From Mycteria americana (Eukaryota > Chordata > Aves > Ciconiiformes > Ciconiidae), in NCBI RefSeq assembly GCF_035582795.1, contig NC_134365.1, forward strand, positions 39,412,135 to 39,476,134: a DNA stretch of 64,000 nucleotides, read 5' to 3'. How positions within the stretch are numbered: the first letter of the stretch is position 1; each line of letters begins with the position of its first letter. Shown one piece after another: positions 22,130-37,100 of the stretch. The notes under the pieces are model-generated. The model made no database searches. It was not told where the DNA came from and saw only the letters and a list, made by a program, of their open reading frames with translations. Position numbers and translations under genes: made by a program.

Positions 22130-25100
22130 GTGGGAGCCACCGCCGCCGCCCCCCCCGCGCCCTCCGCCGCCCGCCCAGGCCCAGCCCCCGCCCCGCCCCG
22201 CCGCGCCCGCCGGCCCCGCGCCCGCAGGCCCCGCGCCGCCCTGCCCCCACGGCTGCCTCCGCGCCGGCCCCGGGCCTGGCGGCGCGGCTGTCAGGGCGGC
22301 GGCAGGTGCCGGGCGGCGGGGAGGCCTGCGGGGCCGAGCAGGGCCCGGTGCACCGAGGCCGGGCTGTGCCCGCCGCCGTGCCTCTCGGGGTGGGAGAGGG
22401 CCCCCCTCCCCGGGCCGCCCCTGCGGGGATGGGCGCGAATCTGCTGCGACCCTGGGAAGAAAGTTCCCGGGAGGGGAGCGCCTCTTCTCGCTGCCCGTGA
22501 AGGACGGGGCACGGCAGTGCCCGAAAGGCCGCGGCCTCCACGCGTCGTGGGCAGAGATCCCACGCAGGCGGGAGGAGCCAGGCGGTCGTCAGGTTTGCTG
22601 ACCCGTGTGGGGCCAGGCGAGGGAGGAAGTCAGCGGTTCGGTTTCCGTCCTCGCTGATGCTCAAAAGCCGAATGGACGAAGCCCTGAGCAACCCGCTGTA
22701 GCTGACCCTGCTTTGAGCAGGGGGTGTGGGCGAGATGACCTCCCCGGGTTCCTTCCCAACCTCAAAAAATACGGATCCTGTGATTCTGCGAATAGGAGCA
22801 GGGAGGGCCACCCCGCACGGCGGGCTCGAACATCCTAAGCTCACATGCTTCCTGGATGCTGCGTCTTGTAGACAGAAGGGTTTTGTGCTCCTCGCTTAAT
22901 TTGGAACCGCCTTTAAAAGTCTGTGCATCCAGAGGGAGAAGTCCAGTTAAGCCTTACGGGGACAGGACTGGTATATGTAATTCTGAGCTTTGGATCTGTC
23001 ACAAGAACAGTACTATTGGATCATTTGCTTGCTTTGTAATAAATTTAATAACAGATAAAATGCAAACATTTGAGTATCGGAAAAGGAAATGGTATAAGTA
23101 AGCTATTAAAAACCAGCAGAGATGATACATTTACACAGTAGTTCTAGCAAAGCATTAGGTTAAAAATAATTATATTTCTTTGTATTGTGTGCAACCAGAA
23201 ATTCACATTGGAAGCGTTTATTTGGCAAAGAGGGTGCATGAATACAGATGGGGAAGAGGCATAAAATATGCCTGGGTTTTGTTGCTTTGTTGCAGCATTA
23301 CAGTGCTTAGTTTATAGTTAAAAGAACATGTTGACATCCAAACGAGTCTCTTGGTAATATATTAAAATCTAAAGGAAAACAGAGGTGATGATTAAATAAC
23401 CATAGAGTTGGATTTTGAATAAACTTGTTTGCTTTTGACAAACTGTTGTAGTACTGGACACAGATGTGATAAATTTATGTTTTTTCATGTTGATTTCTTT
23501 CAGATTTGAGTAGCATGATATTACCTGGAGAATTTAGGCTAGAAATTTTGGAAGTAGAAAAAAAAATTGATTAGTCTAAAAAGAGACAGTCCAGAATTGC
23601 CTGATTTATTTAAATTGTACTAAAAATAGACTCAAACATTTTTTTCCTCTAAATGTTACTGAAGATTTTTTTACTTTTATCATGCTAATTTGTTTCTGTG
23701 GTTAAGTGAGCTTTCCATTTCGTGCTTATGGGGAGGATGACTTACAAAAAATTCTAATGGATTTGCAACTAAATACTGATTTTGATGAGTTTAAAACTTT
23801 CTGCATAGAAATGGTAGGTCACACCTACCAAATGCAGTTGTAGCAAGCACTTTTTTTCCCAGCTACGTGTAGTTAAAACTTGTTTTGTAGTTGCTTTAGG
23901 AGAGCACACTTTAGGAATTACCTGTTCTAGGAGCTTTGAACGACTTTGGAATTCTTGAATATTAAAAAAAAAATCATAGCATAGTTTAAATTCTGACTTT
24001 ACAAACCATAAAAATGAGTTACAATAGACCTTTACAAACTGGCTGTTATGCAATAACACATTTTATGAAACTTTATGTGTATCGTGTATTTGCATAATGG
24101 ATAAAATAGTATTTAGTACTAGTAATTGTAAGTGCATTTATTCTTAGATCATGTATATTTGAAGAGGGACAGTGTAGTTAACTTGTTGATATCGGGGAGC
24201 TAAATATAAACCACAGTTCAAGTAACCACTTTACTGTAAAATTTAATCCTCTGTTTTTTGGATAAACTGACTTGTCTGGTGGAAATGTTTGTGTCATTTA
24301 TTGTTCGGAAACTTGGACTTAAATTCTAAAATGGGCAGTAATGTAAGGTGGCAGTTAACTGTGTGGCTGTGGGAGTAGTGTCCTCACTGGAGGAGGAGAA
24401 TGACTGCTCTGAGTACAAGGTATGAGGAGCTGCTGACGTGCTGCTGCTTTGCACCAGGTAAAGTTTGATGCGCCTGAGGAGGAAGCAGTTGTGACTAAAG
24501 GCCACATCTAAACTACTCAAAATCATGTTTCTAAATACCAGCTACTTTAAACTAAAGTTGCCAGGCCTCCCCACACCATTGTGGGGTTTGGGTTTGTTTT
24601 GTTTTGTTTTTAATGGAGGAGTCCGCCAGGAGCACTCCTCAGTTGAAGTTGAGTGCAGAAGCTGCTGATGCACTGAGGATGTGCAAGCTCTGCTTAGTTT
24701 AGGAACTTGTCACAAGTAGCTGATTGTCACACGAGAACTTGTCACTCGTAAGGCTAGGAAATGGGAGCTATTGACCAAGGAAGTGAGGGGAGGCTATTAA
24801 GAAAGTTTAAGAAAAGGAGGTAAATATAGCAGTAACATGGAGACAGTTTTTGAATGTCCTAGTACTGGGTGACTTCGTGTATATCCCATCCTATCTGTCC
24901 ATTACCTTTACTTACCAAGTAGCTTTTTTCCTTGCTGTGCTTAAAAGCTGATGCCATTCTCATTCATCATCTGTTTATGCACACATCTGGTTCCTGTCAG
25001 ATTACAGGTTTGCTTCAGTGGGACTGTTGGAGTGAATGAAAAATGAGTGAGGTCTTATCTTAGAAACACCTTGAGACTATTAGACTAGAATTACTGTATT

Positions 25101-28100
25101 AAAAGACAGGACAAGTTGGGGTCCATTATGTGAGGGCAGGCATCTGGCATTTGTGATGCATATTAAGATTATGCAGAGTCTTGGCTTTCATTTTCAATAA
25201 AAAAGTATCTAGCATGTCAGGCTGGAGAGATAACCTTCCAAGTATGACCTGAGCTCAAGTGATGTCTGCTTGAGGCTGATGTGCCTGAAGTCCAAATGTC
25301 AGCCTTAACTGTTTAATTACAAACCATTTCTGTCTAGGGCTTTGAATGGGGGTTGGGATTGGTACTGAAGCCCATGGGATTCATAATTGAGTAATACGTC
25401 TGTATTGCTTCTTCTGAGAAGAGAGGACGCTTACAAAAGAAGAACAGATTGGAAAACAGACTTCAGAAGCAAAAGAAACAAAAAGCATAAAAGCAATATT
25501 TTTGGAAAGTCATTTCTCAGTATGTTCTTGTATTGGTGGATATGACAGTGTTATTGAATAGTAAATTAATTGATACAAAAGATGATTCTTTTTGCTTGAT
25601 TATCAAGAATTAATCTTGGTCTTTAATGTGGCACCCTGATTGAAGGCTGGATAAATGTGATCAGCCGTTGTCTGGACTATAAACTAACTAGTCTGTATAG
25701 GGCAAGAAAATGAAAAGCACGTAAAACGTAGCTTCACTTTTATTTCTTCCTTCATTAATGTTTGGCTTTTGTGAATTTTATGGGAGAATGTTTGAAAAAT
25801 TCTGTATTTTTCTTCTTGTTTAAAAGTTGTTTTAAAATAAATTCAGAGCAGAGATTAATTTTTTTTAAACAAACTTTAAAAAAAAATTGCCTGTTTTTTA
25901 CAACATCAGCATAGCTAATGAAAGGACTACTTAAAATCCAGGAAAGTGTCAGTTTTTCTTTGTGGAGATCATTTGGAATGTAATGTAAACAGTGGAAGTA
26001 AAATACGTATCTGTTCTCATCAGGGAAGGATGATGGCCTAACTAAAAGTCATTGTCATTTTTTTAAATACAATTGTTCTCCTTTTTATTCTGTAACTAAA
26101 ATAAATGCTACTTGCATCACAAAGCAGGTAACAGTAATCCAGTGTTAAATATGATTTATTTGATAACAAATGGTGGAAACTGAGAATCTTGAATTCTGAG
26201 CACTGTGAATAACCCGTATCCTTTTAGCAATAATTATCTGACTATCTTTTGTCAGGTTTATGGCTACTAATGACTTGATGACAGAACTACAGAAAGATTC
26301 TATCAAGCTGGATGATGACAGCGAAAGAAAGGTGGTGAAGATGATTTTGAAATTACTGGAAGATAAAAATGGTGAGGTGCAAAACTTAGCTGTCAAATGG
26401 TAGGTATTCTTTTTCTATGGTGTAAAGAATTGTGTAATGACTGAACAACATAAAGCACTTTTGAAAAACTTAAAGGACCACTGCTACACAAAATAATTGT
26501 GAAATTGATGTTCACAAAGGAACCCTTGTACTTGTAGGCTACCTGCCTTAATTGTAGTTTCTTACAGAACTATCTTTTGTTGACATTGCAGATTAACATT
26601 TGGGGTTTCAGGTGACAAATAGTGCATGCAGTCCTTGCTGAAAGTATATGAATGACATGCTTGTTCTTTAGTGACAATTCTTGAACACTAAATAGATTTT
26701 AAAAGATTATAATTCATTGGTAGTTGCCACATTGATATTTGACTGTGAGAAGATAGATGATGTGTAGGGGAAGAATTGTAGTATTGGGGTAGTTTTCAAG
26801 CAGAGATAAAAACATAAAAAGGCAAATACATGGTCTTGGTTATCAAATATGGAATTTACCTCTTCACTAACATTCAGAATACTACACTAATGGTTTTACA
26901 TCCTTTACAGGAACTGTAAATGTTTTACTGCATTTCAGAGACTTCTGTTGCTTCAGTACCCTCTGTTGCTTCAGTACCCTCTCTTCCTCACTTTATTTAA
27001 CTTTACATGTGGTGTGGCTTTTCCAGAGCATCCTTTGAAGAGGTGCTACGTTTATTATGACATACTTTTTGTACTTGGCCCTTCTGACTTTGTGTCCTTT
27101 AAGGAGGGCCTCTCTGTTAGGAAGCTTCTAGTGTTCCTGAGAATGTTTCTTGTTCATGAGCTCAGGGTTTTTTTTTAATATTCTATCTATGCTACTTATA
27201 TTTCATGAGACATGGATTAAAGTAACTTACTACACAAGAGCTTGGGACAGCTTTGAAGAGAAGTTTCACACTGTGACTAGCTGAGTTTGTTTCAGCTTGT
27301 TATTCTTTACAGTTTGCCCTATCAGACTAGCAAAGCAGAAGATTAAAGCCTGTGTGTACATCTGCTTATGTACTTAGAAGCAGTGCTTGCTTCAGCTTCT
27401 GAAATGTTTTAAGTGATGGTAACCAAAACCTTTCACAGAGAAACTAGTTTAGGAATAGCAAGTTTCAAGCCAAAGTTTAGTATTAGCAGTATAGTAATAT
27501 AATTGTCACTACTTTTTCCTACTCTCACCAGGGTTGCAGTGTTGTTAAAATGTCGTGTCCCCCCCCCCTTTTTTTTTTTAACAAACAACACAAAATGTCA
27601 TGTTTCTCTTTAATTCAAACTTCTGAAATGTCAAAGTTCCTTGTGGTACAGCTTAAGTTCTGTGGCTCTGAAACAGATTACTTGTACTCAGTCAGAAGAA
27701 TAGATTACTTTGAAACTTGGCTCAGGCTTAGAATTGTCTTTGTGTGAAATAGCATTTTGTGGAAGAGTTACGTTGCAGCATACATGCAGTACTCATCTTT
27801 AATGTACATCCTAAACTTACCCTGAAGTTTAGATTAATGCACATAGACACAGCTTATATATCACAATCTTTAATGGCAATGTTAGAATTTTGGACCTAAA
27901 GTACAAGTAATGTTTATTAAAACATTAAAGAAAAATTGCAAAGGGAAGAGAATGAGAAAATAGATGGCCACCTGTGTATGTATGTGTGCATGTGCACGTG
28001 TCCTGTTCTTTTCTTATTGACCATTCTTCTATTTTTAAAGTTTACTTTGACATACTGATAAAATTATTGGATTTAATTAAAATGGCAGGATCTACTTAAA

Positions 28101-31100
28101 GTTTGGAGTCTTTTCGAGAAATCCAAATAATGTTAAAGAACAGTATTAAATTTACTGTAATGGGACAAGAAACACGATGGAAAAGTTTTCAGGTAAATTG
28201 TGAACATTCATCTAGAATGTGTACATTCTTGAACGTATCAAGTTTTTTTTTGGCATCCCAGTCACTTGCAGATATGCTTTGAGGACAAAAAAAAACACCT
28301 TAAAAGAGTCTCCTCTTCTTAAGGCAGTTATACTCACGGTATTGTTCCATGACAGTTTTAATCCAGTCTAAGTTAACGCTGCTGCTACTCTGCTGTTCTC
28401 TCCCTCCTTGTCCCTTTTCTTGCACTGTTGCTTATCTGATTTTGTTGTAGACTGGTTTGGGGACTTAGTTTTCTTCTGGCTTAGTGCCAGAAGTGGGGCG
28501 TGAAGGATGAGAGACGTTGAACACTATTAGGCTGTAGTTTTTCTAAGACAGTTCAAGCCGATCTAAAGGCTTCCATCTACTACAACACTGGGTGTAAGCC
28601 TGATGCATTGCAAAGTTAAATTAAGCTAGGATATTTTTCTTGACTTTTTGGTTTTTAAATATATTGTGGTGTTGTACTTTACTTGTGTATTTCTGTTACA
28701 GATTTGCTGGCACTTTCAGCTGAGGAAAGCATAAATTAGATCTCTGTTAATTTAAATGCTCTGGTGAACGTTAGAGACTATCAGCAGGAACTTTCATCAG
28801 ACTGGTACTCGATGACCCATTTAAGTATAGATTCCCTCTCTCATAGAAAAAGGATTTAAGACAATCCTGTATACCTTTGAATCTGTATTTGAGACAGATT
28901 TTTCTTTGAGGAAGGGAGGAAAGATTTGCAGTTTGTTAGGGGAGCTTCCTCTACAGGTAGATCAATGGAAACACTGTGAATGGCAAAGGTATTGATGACT
29001 CCTTGAGCAGGTAAGAATCTCTTGCAGAAGGATCACTCTTTCAAGGTTTGATTCTTGAGGTCACTGAACAGAGCAGATTTAAAACAACCTGGAGCAGCCT
29101 TAAAGCAGCATTTATTTTTAGACAAGTGTAGCATCAAGTAAGCAGTGTTCCTGGTTTTTCCTTATCTGCCGCTTGCTTTCACATTTGGGTAGGAAGGGCT
29201 CTATTGGTTAAAATGCTGATGGACTTGTTTCTTATTATCTCTTCGAAGCACACCTAGTGATTTTGTTCTTGATCCTTTCAGTTATATTACACTGTTGTTG
29301 GACAGGATAAAACATAGTGTTCTTTGGTTAGCAGAAGTTAGGTTGAGAGTTCATGGATATTTAGGTAGCTACCTTTCAAGATGATTGTGCAGTTCATTTC
29401 GGAATAAAAATGAAAATGAATGAGCTGCCTTAGTATTCTTTGGAGTAAAAGTCAACCTGCTCTAAGCTTTGACCCTACAGAAGGGAAAGGAGTGTATTAG
29501 TCAAGCTTCTGTTATTATAGGCAGTAGATGCAAACTAGGTCAGTAACTGCAGGTTGTTCACCTTGTTTTTCTTAAAAGCATATAAAATTTTAAATGTATT
29601 CTTGTTGTCTACATTTTTTCTGGAGGAGTTGTTTTTTGCTTCATGTGATAGTCATAGGCTGTTTTACGGTCAGCCAATGTAGAAAATGCTATTGGGCATT
29701 CTTACAGCATATTCTTAGTTTAAGGCTGTTAGTGTAGTCCAGCATGGTATCCTGTGCACCTCATGGCAGTCATAGTTATACTGCCTGTAGCTCTAGCCAA
29801 GATTATGGGCATCTGGATTAGACAAGCAGTATGGTTTGTCTAAGCATAGGTATTGTGTTGGATGGACTGTTTATTCTTCATTGCTGATAATGTTGGTAAT
29901 GTTCTGTTGGCCCAAATTGCACATTAATTGTTTCCTATGTTCAGTGTTGCAGTTTAAGGATGAACTGCTTCTCATTTTGAGCAGTTATCTATAGTTTGAT
30001 ATTCTGCCATTTAAACCTATACTTACAAATTTTTATTGTTTTACACTGTAAAATGTTTCCTGAAACCTGTAAAAACCCAAACAAATGCACATATATGTAT
30101 GGGAAGAAAAAGTAGGATTAAAGTAAGTACTTTCAGCGATTCTTCCCTTGTGATACTGTAGTTTCTCTGCATTTATCAGTGTGACTTCTCTGGGCAGTAA
30201 TTCAATATAGGGAACCCTGCTTGATGCTGCGAGTGTGAGTCATTAGTGCGAACAGGATGATGCACATATTGGCTGTTGTGTGGCTGATCCGGTTCAGCAG
30301 CTTTAAAGCATTTTAGATGCTGTGGTAATACACTGCTGCACATCACGCTATGCTGGTGATTTGAATATTTTTTTTTTTTTTTTTTATTTGTGAATTCTAA
30401 CTCTTCTTTGTAAGTAAATGTGCTTATCTGAGAGCTGTTAAAATATTCCAGTTTGAGACTATAATTGATTATGAGTTGGTGTCCCTCTTCCTAATAAGGG
30501 GCTACACTATGAACACCTTTATTTTCAAATTTATGTAACTTAAAGGAAACAGTGTGTTATAGCCACTGTTTATTTCTGTAGGCAGCGGAATGAGCTTTTG
30601 ACTTCAGGAGAAACTGGACACAAATTATTGGCTAGTGAAAGGGAAAAGATCAGAGCACTTGAAACAACATCTGAAACTGCCTCAAAATGTATAAAATACA
30701 TCCTTAGGTGCAAAAGCTTTGTGTTCAGAACTGATTTTATAAAGGAAGGTTATAGTTTATGTTCAACTTCTGATAAGCTTGGTTTGTAATCTGGGACTAA
30801 TAATAAGGTCTATAAGTGATATCTACTGATTTTAAAGGCCAGAAAAGCTTGAGGCAGTCTGTTTTAAAATTTACTTCATAGTTAGTATGTCAGCTTTATT
30901 GAACTAATAGGCTGAATAAATAGGACTGAAGACGCTAATTCAGGTAAAATCTGGTTTAACACTTTCTAAAAACTGTAATTTCAAGTGTTTGTGTGAATGT
31001 CATTTCAGTGGTTTGGTCATCTTCAAAACATCAGCAAAAAAGCATTTCCTATACTTAATTGAGATGGATCTAATTGACCAGCCTTTGGTGTGATTATTTT

Positions 31101-34100
31101 ACTCGTAGGTTACACTTGAAAAATAAACATATTTAAATCAGAAGAATTTAGTAGTTGTTCAATAGTTTGGGTTTAAAAAAAAATCCTTACCATCATTTCA
31201 GATGTTTTCACTTATGGAACAGCTGTTTTTTGGTGGAGGTCTGCTTCTGGTCTGTCAAAGTTGATGTGTAAAAGGATGGTGTCAGCTGCAGATCTCTAGG
31301 AAGTGGAAGATAGATTTTCATAGAGCTGCACAAGTCATTGCAAACTGCAAAAAGCAGAAGACATGACCTTTCTAGCAGTGAAAGAAGGGATGATATTGCC
31401 GCCTGGAATCTCACCAATGAGATAGCAAATTCATTCGCAACTGATCAAAAGCAAACTTTCAAGATTGCTACCCTGAAGACTTCCCACATTTTTGAAGGGA
31501 TACTGTTACTCGGTTTTGTATGAATATGCTGAATTCCATAATTGTACATGTTCTTGTTCCTGCTTCCTAATGCTTCTATTTACAGTACTTCTGTTGGAGC
31601 ATGCAGCATTACAGATGTGAAATGGTTTCTATAGATTCTGCACTCACACCTTTGTATACAGTAGTCTGTTGACTGAAACGCACAGGGAGTTTCTCTGGAC
31701 TACTGTGGACAGTCATCATGCCTTGGAATTCTGATTGTTTCTGTTCTAGGTGATTTGTGCTTGTGTCGCTTGCAAAACAATTTACTATGCGCCAAGGGTA
31801 GACGAGTGCAACAATGCTGTGAGTAGCTGCTCACTGGCAGTGGTGTGTATTTGAAGAGAAACTAGTGATGTGTCCGTAAAATGCTGTGAAGGGAAGGCTT
31901 AGCTGAAGAGTGAAATCAAGTTGTAGAGAAAGCTGTGAGCTTTTTGAGCAACTGGAGAAAATGTTTCAACTTTTAGGAATGCAGTCAGGGATGGCTTGAT
32001 GTATTTGAGTCTAGGAGATAATTCTTGGTAATAATCTGTGTGTTGGCAAATGCTTGTGTACAAATTTATCAGGAATTTGTCCGTTGGAGGAAAAAGGTCT
32101 TTATCAGTATCAGTGTCCAGAAATTATTTTAATAAGATTGCAGTATTAATTTAACATGATTGAAGCATGACCAGATTTGGTTATTTAGAAGACCAGGTAG
32201 ATATGGTCTTCCAAACCCCTACTCTCAGGGGTTTAGTAGCTGTAGAGATGGTTTGATGGAATCTAAAGATTCCAGTACAGTGCCCTTTTCCTAAATTAAA
32301 GGGCAGTGCCAGGTTGGGGCCTGAGGTTTGGCTGCTTTTTAACAAAGGGTGCTCTGTCAGAGCTGTTCATTTCTGCAGGAGTAGGTGTACCTGCTGAAGC
32401 AAGTGAGAAACCATACCATTACGTCTTTGTTTCTGTGCACTTAAAAGGGCTTATTTTTATGCCTTTTATCAGATACCAGCCAGTATCTCAACAGTTTTCT
32501 TGAGATTATCTGTATGCTGTATCTTCTAGAAGTGTTGCACTGCAGGTTTTTTTTGTATTTATTTTTAAGATATCTGTGTATCTCTGTAAAATGACTAAAT
32601 TGCAGTCCTCCTGAATTTGTGGCATTGTGATGATCATAATGCATCGATTTCGGATGTCTGTGGCCTAATTTGGCTAATGTCAAATTAGTTCCAAGTTTTG
32701 TGCCTTAACAAAACTGAGTTGTGTGTGATATTTCAGTGCGTGGTTTTGGTAAATATGTTTTGCCTTTGCTGCCTTTTTTTTTTTTTTTTAATTCCCAAAT
32801 TGCCAGTATTCTCAGCAGGTTTTACCACATGAGTAGGGTGATGGTGGGTAAGGAGGGAAGGAAACCAAGCAGGTTACAGTTTGTGAAGGAAGGCGTGGAA
32901 AGCGGTAGGTGTGATTGTCTTGGGAACTGCATATTCCTGGGTGTTAATCTAACTGCTGTGCCTCGAGTGCAAACCATTCTGAGTTAATGGGGGTGAGGCA
33001 TTACTAGCATGGCCATTAAAAGAGAAGCTCTGAAGTTTGCCTAACATGGTGACAGACCACTAATGCCAAAACTTTGAAGCTTACTCTGGTTACTATTGTA
33101 TTGTAGGTCACGCTTAGTGCTTGAATGCAAGGGCTTGCTTTATATAATAGATAAATCTCCTTTGTCCATGTCCTCCTTCTGTCTGTGCTTCTTGCTTGCT
33201 GCCTTTTGGTTCTGTTGGGCATTTTTTATGGTAATTAGCTCCTGCCGCTGTGAACTGTTGGACCTGGGAAAGAAGGGCAGCGGCAGTGGGGTACGTACAA
33301 CAGGTTTTGGGATGGAAGATGTATTTTGGTTTTGTCCTACTGTATAGAGCCATGTCTGCTAGCTGTCCAAGAGGGGAGGCCATAGATCTCAGCCCTTTGA
33401 GTCCAACTGGAATTACTGGCTTGCAGTCTTCTGAATCTGAGCCTAGTCCTCCTGTCTAGCTCCCTCTGACAGCTAGCTATGTGTAACGGTTTAGTTTGAG
33501 CTGTTGGAACACTGTCTTTTTTTTTCCAGGAGTGGAGAAAATGGGTGACCAGATCGGGTGGAACAATGATTTTTGAGGGGCTACAGTTGTCCTGTGGTTT
33601 GAGCTATATGGTGGAGAGGGATGGCTTTGGAATGACTGAGAGGACTTCTAAGGCAGGAAGTGTGAAAGGTGTAGGGAACTCCAAGTGTTTGGGAGCCTTT
33701 GTAGCAGGAGGAATGGAAAACTTGATGCTCTGAGACTGAAGAGAGGACTGAGTTTCAGAAGAACTTGGAACATGTGGGTTTGGATTTACCCTGTAGGTGC
33801 TTCTAAACTGTGTTTGACCAGACTGTCGTGGTTCCCCCTGCCCCAAAGGACAATTGCTCTGACCAGAAGTGAGGATTGCTAAAGTGACTTGTTCAAAATG
33901 AGCAAATTCATTGTCAAGTTTGACTATACGTTCAGAAGTCAACTTGGTATGATCCAAGGTGCCAAGTCACCTTAAAAAATGGTGAGATAATACAAAGCAT
34001 GTATAGGTCAACAAGTAAAATTAATACAAGATAACATTTCCTTGTTAACAGCACTTTGGAATTAAGCTACTCATCCTCAGATCTCCACTGCTAAAGCAAG

Positions 34101-37100
34101 GCAGGAGTTGGTCTTTTTTCCCCAGCAGTACCAGCAAGGTAGTAAACGTGGGGTTTCTTGCTGTCATTCTTGGCAAATACAGTACTAAGCTCCTCAACTA
34201 ATGTCAGTGCCTTTATGCTGAATGCCATAGCCTCGAGCCTTTCCTTCTGAATAGTGATCTCTGACCTGTGTATTCCCTTGCAGCTGCCTGGCTGACAGTT
34301 TTATTAGCCAGTAGTGAACCCAGGTTCCAGCTGTGTTCTTGGAGAGTTAGGCTTAAACTCCAGAGCCATTTCCAGTAAAACAAGAAAAACCGTTTTGCTT
34401 GTCATCTTGTACATTGTGTGCTTGTCTCTCAATACATATAAATTAAGAAAGGAACTCTCCTTTAGACTGTACAGACTCAAGAGTGGTTTTTTTCTGTCTT
34501 AAAACACTTGTGGGTTTCTGTTATACAACAATGTGGGAATTAGATGATTTAAGTACTAAGTGTTAAAGTAAGATTTTGCATGAGTGGCATAACTTAATTT
34601 GGATTTTGGACTATCTACTTTCAGAATACTAGTCTTCATTTGAGAGCTTAGTATCTTGCTAGCTTGGACAGAATTTCTGCTTGCCTATAGATTATTCCTC
34701 CCCGGTTTTGTGCAGTTGACTTAATGCCTGTGCTTTTTTTAATGTGAAACTTGCTTTCAATTCAGAATAATTTTCAAAATCTTATGAAATAAAACCAAAA
34801 CACTTTTTTTCCCCATTGTAATCACTAAGGTCTGAAAGTAAGTACTTTGCATCCAGATAGTTTCTTTCCAGTAATCTGGTACAATTAGAATATGATGTAT
34901 TGGATTTATTAATTTTACTAGAGCTTCATACTGATATTTCTTAATCAGGGTTTAGCTCTGTACCATGATCTGGCAACTCCATTATTACATTGTACAATCA
35001 AATGTATGAAGTTGGAAGTTCTCTTCCCACCTTTTTCCTAGTGTTTTGAGCTTGTTTTGTTTTTGTAAAGTGCTTTGAAAGGCTACTTTTGGGGAGGGGA
35101 AAAAATATTTACCCTTGTATATCAAACTAACTTGTGGCTGAACTGTTTTAAAAGTCTGATAATTCCTATATGTTTCAAATCAATGAAAATTAATCAGTGC
35201 AAATTAATGTATTACAACTTTCCATATATTACTATTTTTTTCTAAGCGTGGGAAAACAGTCCATCTTTGGACAGCATACTCCCTTTGCACTTGACAAGGA
35301 GTTAAACTAGGCAACTTCTAGTTGAAAGTTGTTTTATTAATTATGTTAGTCTGTTTTACAAATAATTTCATCATCTGCTTGTAAAACTTCTGCATACTTC
35401 TAATGTTTCAATAAGGTTGTGACCACATGATCCTGAACCGTTGCAGTCTCAAAAGTCTGACATACTTGTACCGAATAGTGGCATATATTTGAAAATTTAA
35501 ACTTTGCTTTGCTTTCTTGATCTTAGTCTTGTTTTGATAACAAGTTAGTCGTTCATTTTTCCTCTAGGGTTTCAGTTTGACTTCAGCTCACCAAAATTAG
35601 TGTTTACTAACCCTATAGATATAACTTTCGTCTCAGTTAGCTTTGCTAGAATCAACTTTAATGAAAAGCAGATGTATACAGTATTAAAGTTCAGTGTGTA
35701 AAAAAACTGAAGTTTATAGGGAGGCACTACATTCTAATGTAGTCCTAATATAATCAGTTTATGATTCGCTTTAAGATGCTCCTTTTTCTGCATTTGTTCA
35801 TACATTGATTTCCACGTATTTCAGTTTTATATTTCTGATTTATAGAGAGGTTGTCTGTGTACATTGTGTATGATGTTGAAGGGCAGATACAAAATTTGGA
35901 CTCTCCCTTGCAAGCCACAGAAACATCCATGATTTCTGGTCTAGAATGCTTGGCTCTGTCAGTTGCAGTAGGAGACGTGGCCTCTTAGCTCAGCACTTGA
36001 AATCACTTCAATGCTCTCTGTCCTCACAGCACAAATCTGATGGAACCATTGCACAGGCTCACTTTGACTTCTGTACTGCAAGTTGGGCCCTGACTTTCAT
36101 AAAAACAGCAACAAAACTTAAGCTTTTGAAAAATGCTTCCTAAAAATTAACAACTTTGTGCGTGTCTTTCCACTCCTCAAAATCTTAACCAGATTGTTTT
36201 GATACAAAGGGCTTACTTAATATCCTCACACTTTACTGCTCATCAAAGTTCACACTGAGAACACACATGTAAAGTCTCTTGAAAATGCTGAAGCTGAATT
36301 TGATGGTGATGTGTATAACTTGAAGTGTGTTTCATAGGAGGAAAAACATTGAGGTGCCGTTGAGAGTCAGGCTGTAGGATTTCCTTGGCGGGACATCTGG
36401 AGCAGCTGCAAAACAGCTGGAGGATGGTCTGTGCACAAGACCAAGTCAGAATGCTATTCATTATCCCTTTGATTCAGATGGAAGAGAAAATAAATAGTAG
36501 TTTTCTGGAGATACTAGAATAGTAGTTTTCTGGAGATGGTGTTTCTGTTAATTCTGCTGGTAGGCTACACTTCCAGTTCACGATTCCAATATCTTCTGTA
36601 GATGGTCCTCACTACTGCGGTCTCCATTCTTGCCTCAAGCCATTGCTTTTTATCCTATGTGACGGTTGCACACAGCTTCTTGTCCTCCTGCCCTCGCTTC
36701 TGTCGGGGTCAGTGCAGAACCTAAGCTTGGTAGAACTTTTGCTTCATGTCACATCTCACCTCTAGCATTGATGTCTCATTAGTAACCACACTTTCTTGAT
36801 TGGATAGTAATATTATAGATGTTACCACAGAGAATTAAAGAGAGAGTAGCTGGCAAGATCAACACACAGAGAACAGAAGCTTACAATACAAAGGAGCTAT
36901 GTCTTTCAGAGTAGTTACTGTATGCGTAGGTTAACTGTGCTGGTTTTTTGATGGAACGTGGTAGGAATGGCTATAGCACAGCTTGTAACACTTTTTTCAG
37001 AATTTGGTCTTTGTTGGTAATGTAGTATGTTTGAGGGAGTTGAATTAGAATAAAATATTCAGTAATTTAAAGTCTTTCAAAATTAATTTCCCATTTCTGA

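Larger units (their letters stand above)
21180..22650 (+). promoter_or_regulatory. CpG-island promoter of CAND1
   Basis: Base composition switches abruptly to very GC- and CpG-rich DNA that covers the upstream region, 5' UTR, exon 1 and the start of intron 1. Visible elements are an E-box CACGTG (21191-21196), a GC box CCCCGCCC (21521-21528), CCAAT boxes at 21561-21565 and 21755-21759, and two ACTAYRNNNCCCR-type motifs. No TATA box is seen, as expected for a housekeeping CpG-island promoter with dispersed starts. The exact transcription start cannot be fixed from sequence. Confidence 0.85.

Noticed and set aside
21641..22844. Long overlapping frames on both strands in the CpG island (up to 327 codons)
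   Set aside because: They are Pro/Ala/Arg/Gly-rich and open in several frames at once because stop codons are rare in GC-rich DNA. Only the CAND1 start codon region is supported.
33604..33957. 117-codon minus-strand frame in CAND1 intron 2
   Set aside because: No recognisable domain, no retrocopy signature (poly(A), flanking duplication), and low-complexity Ser/Pro/Gln content. Left as chance.
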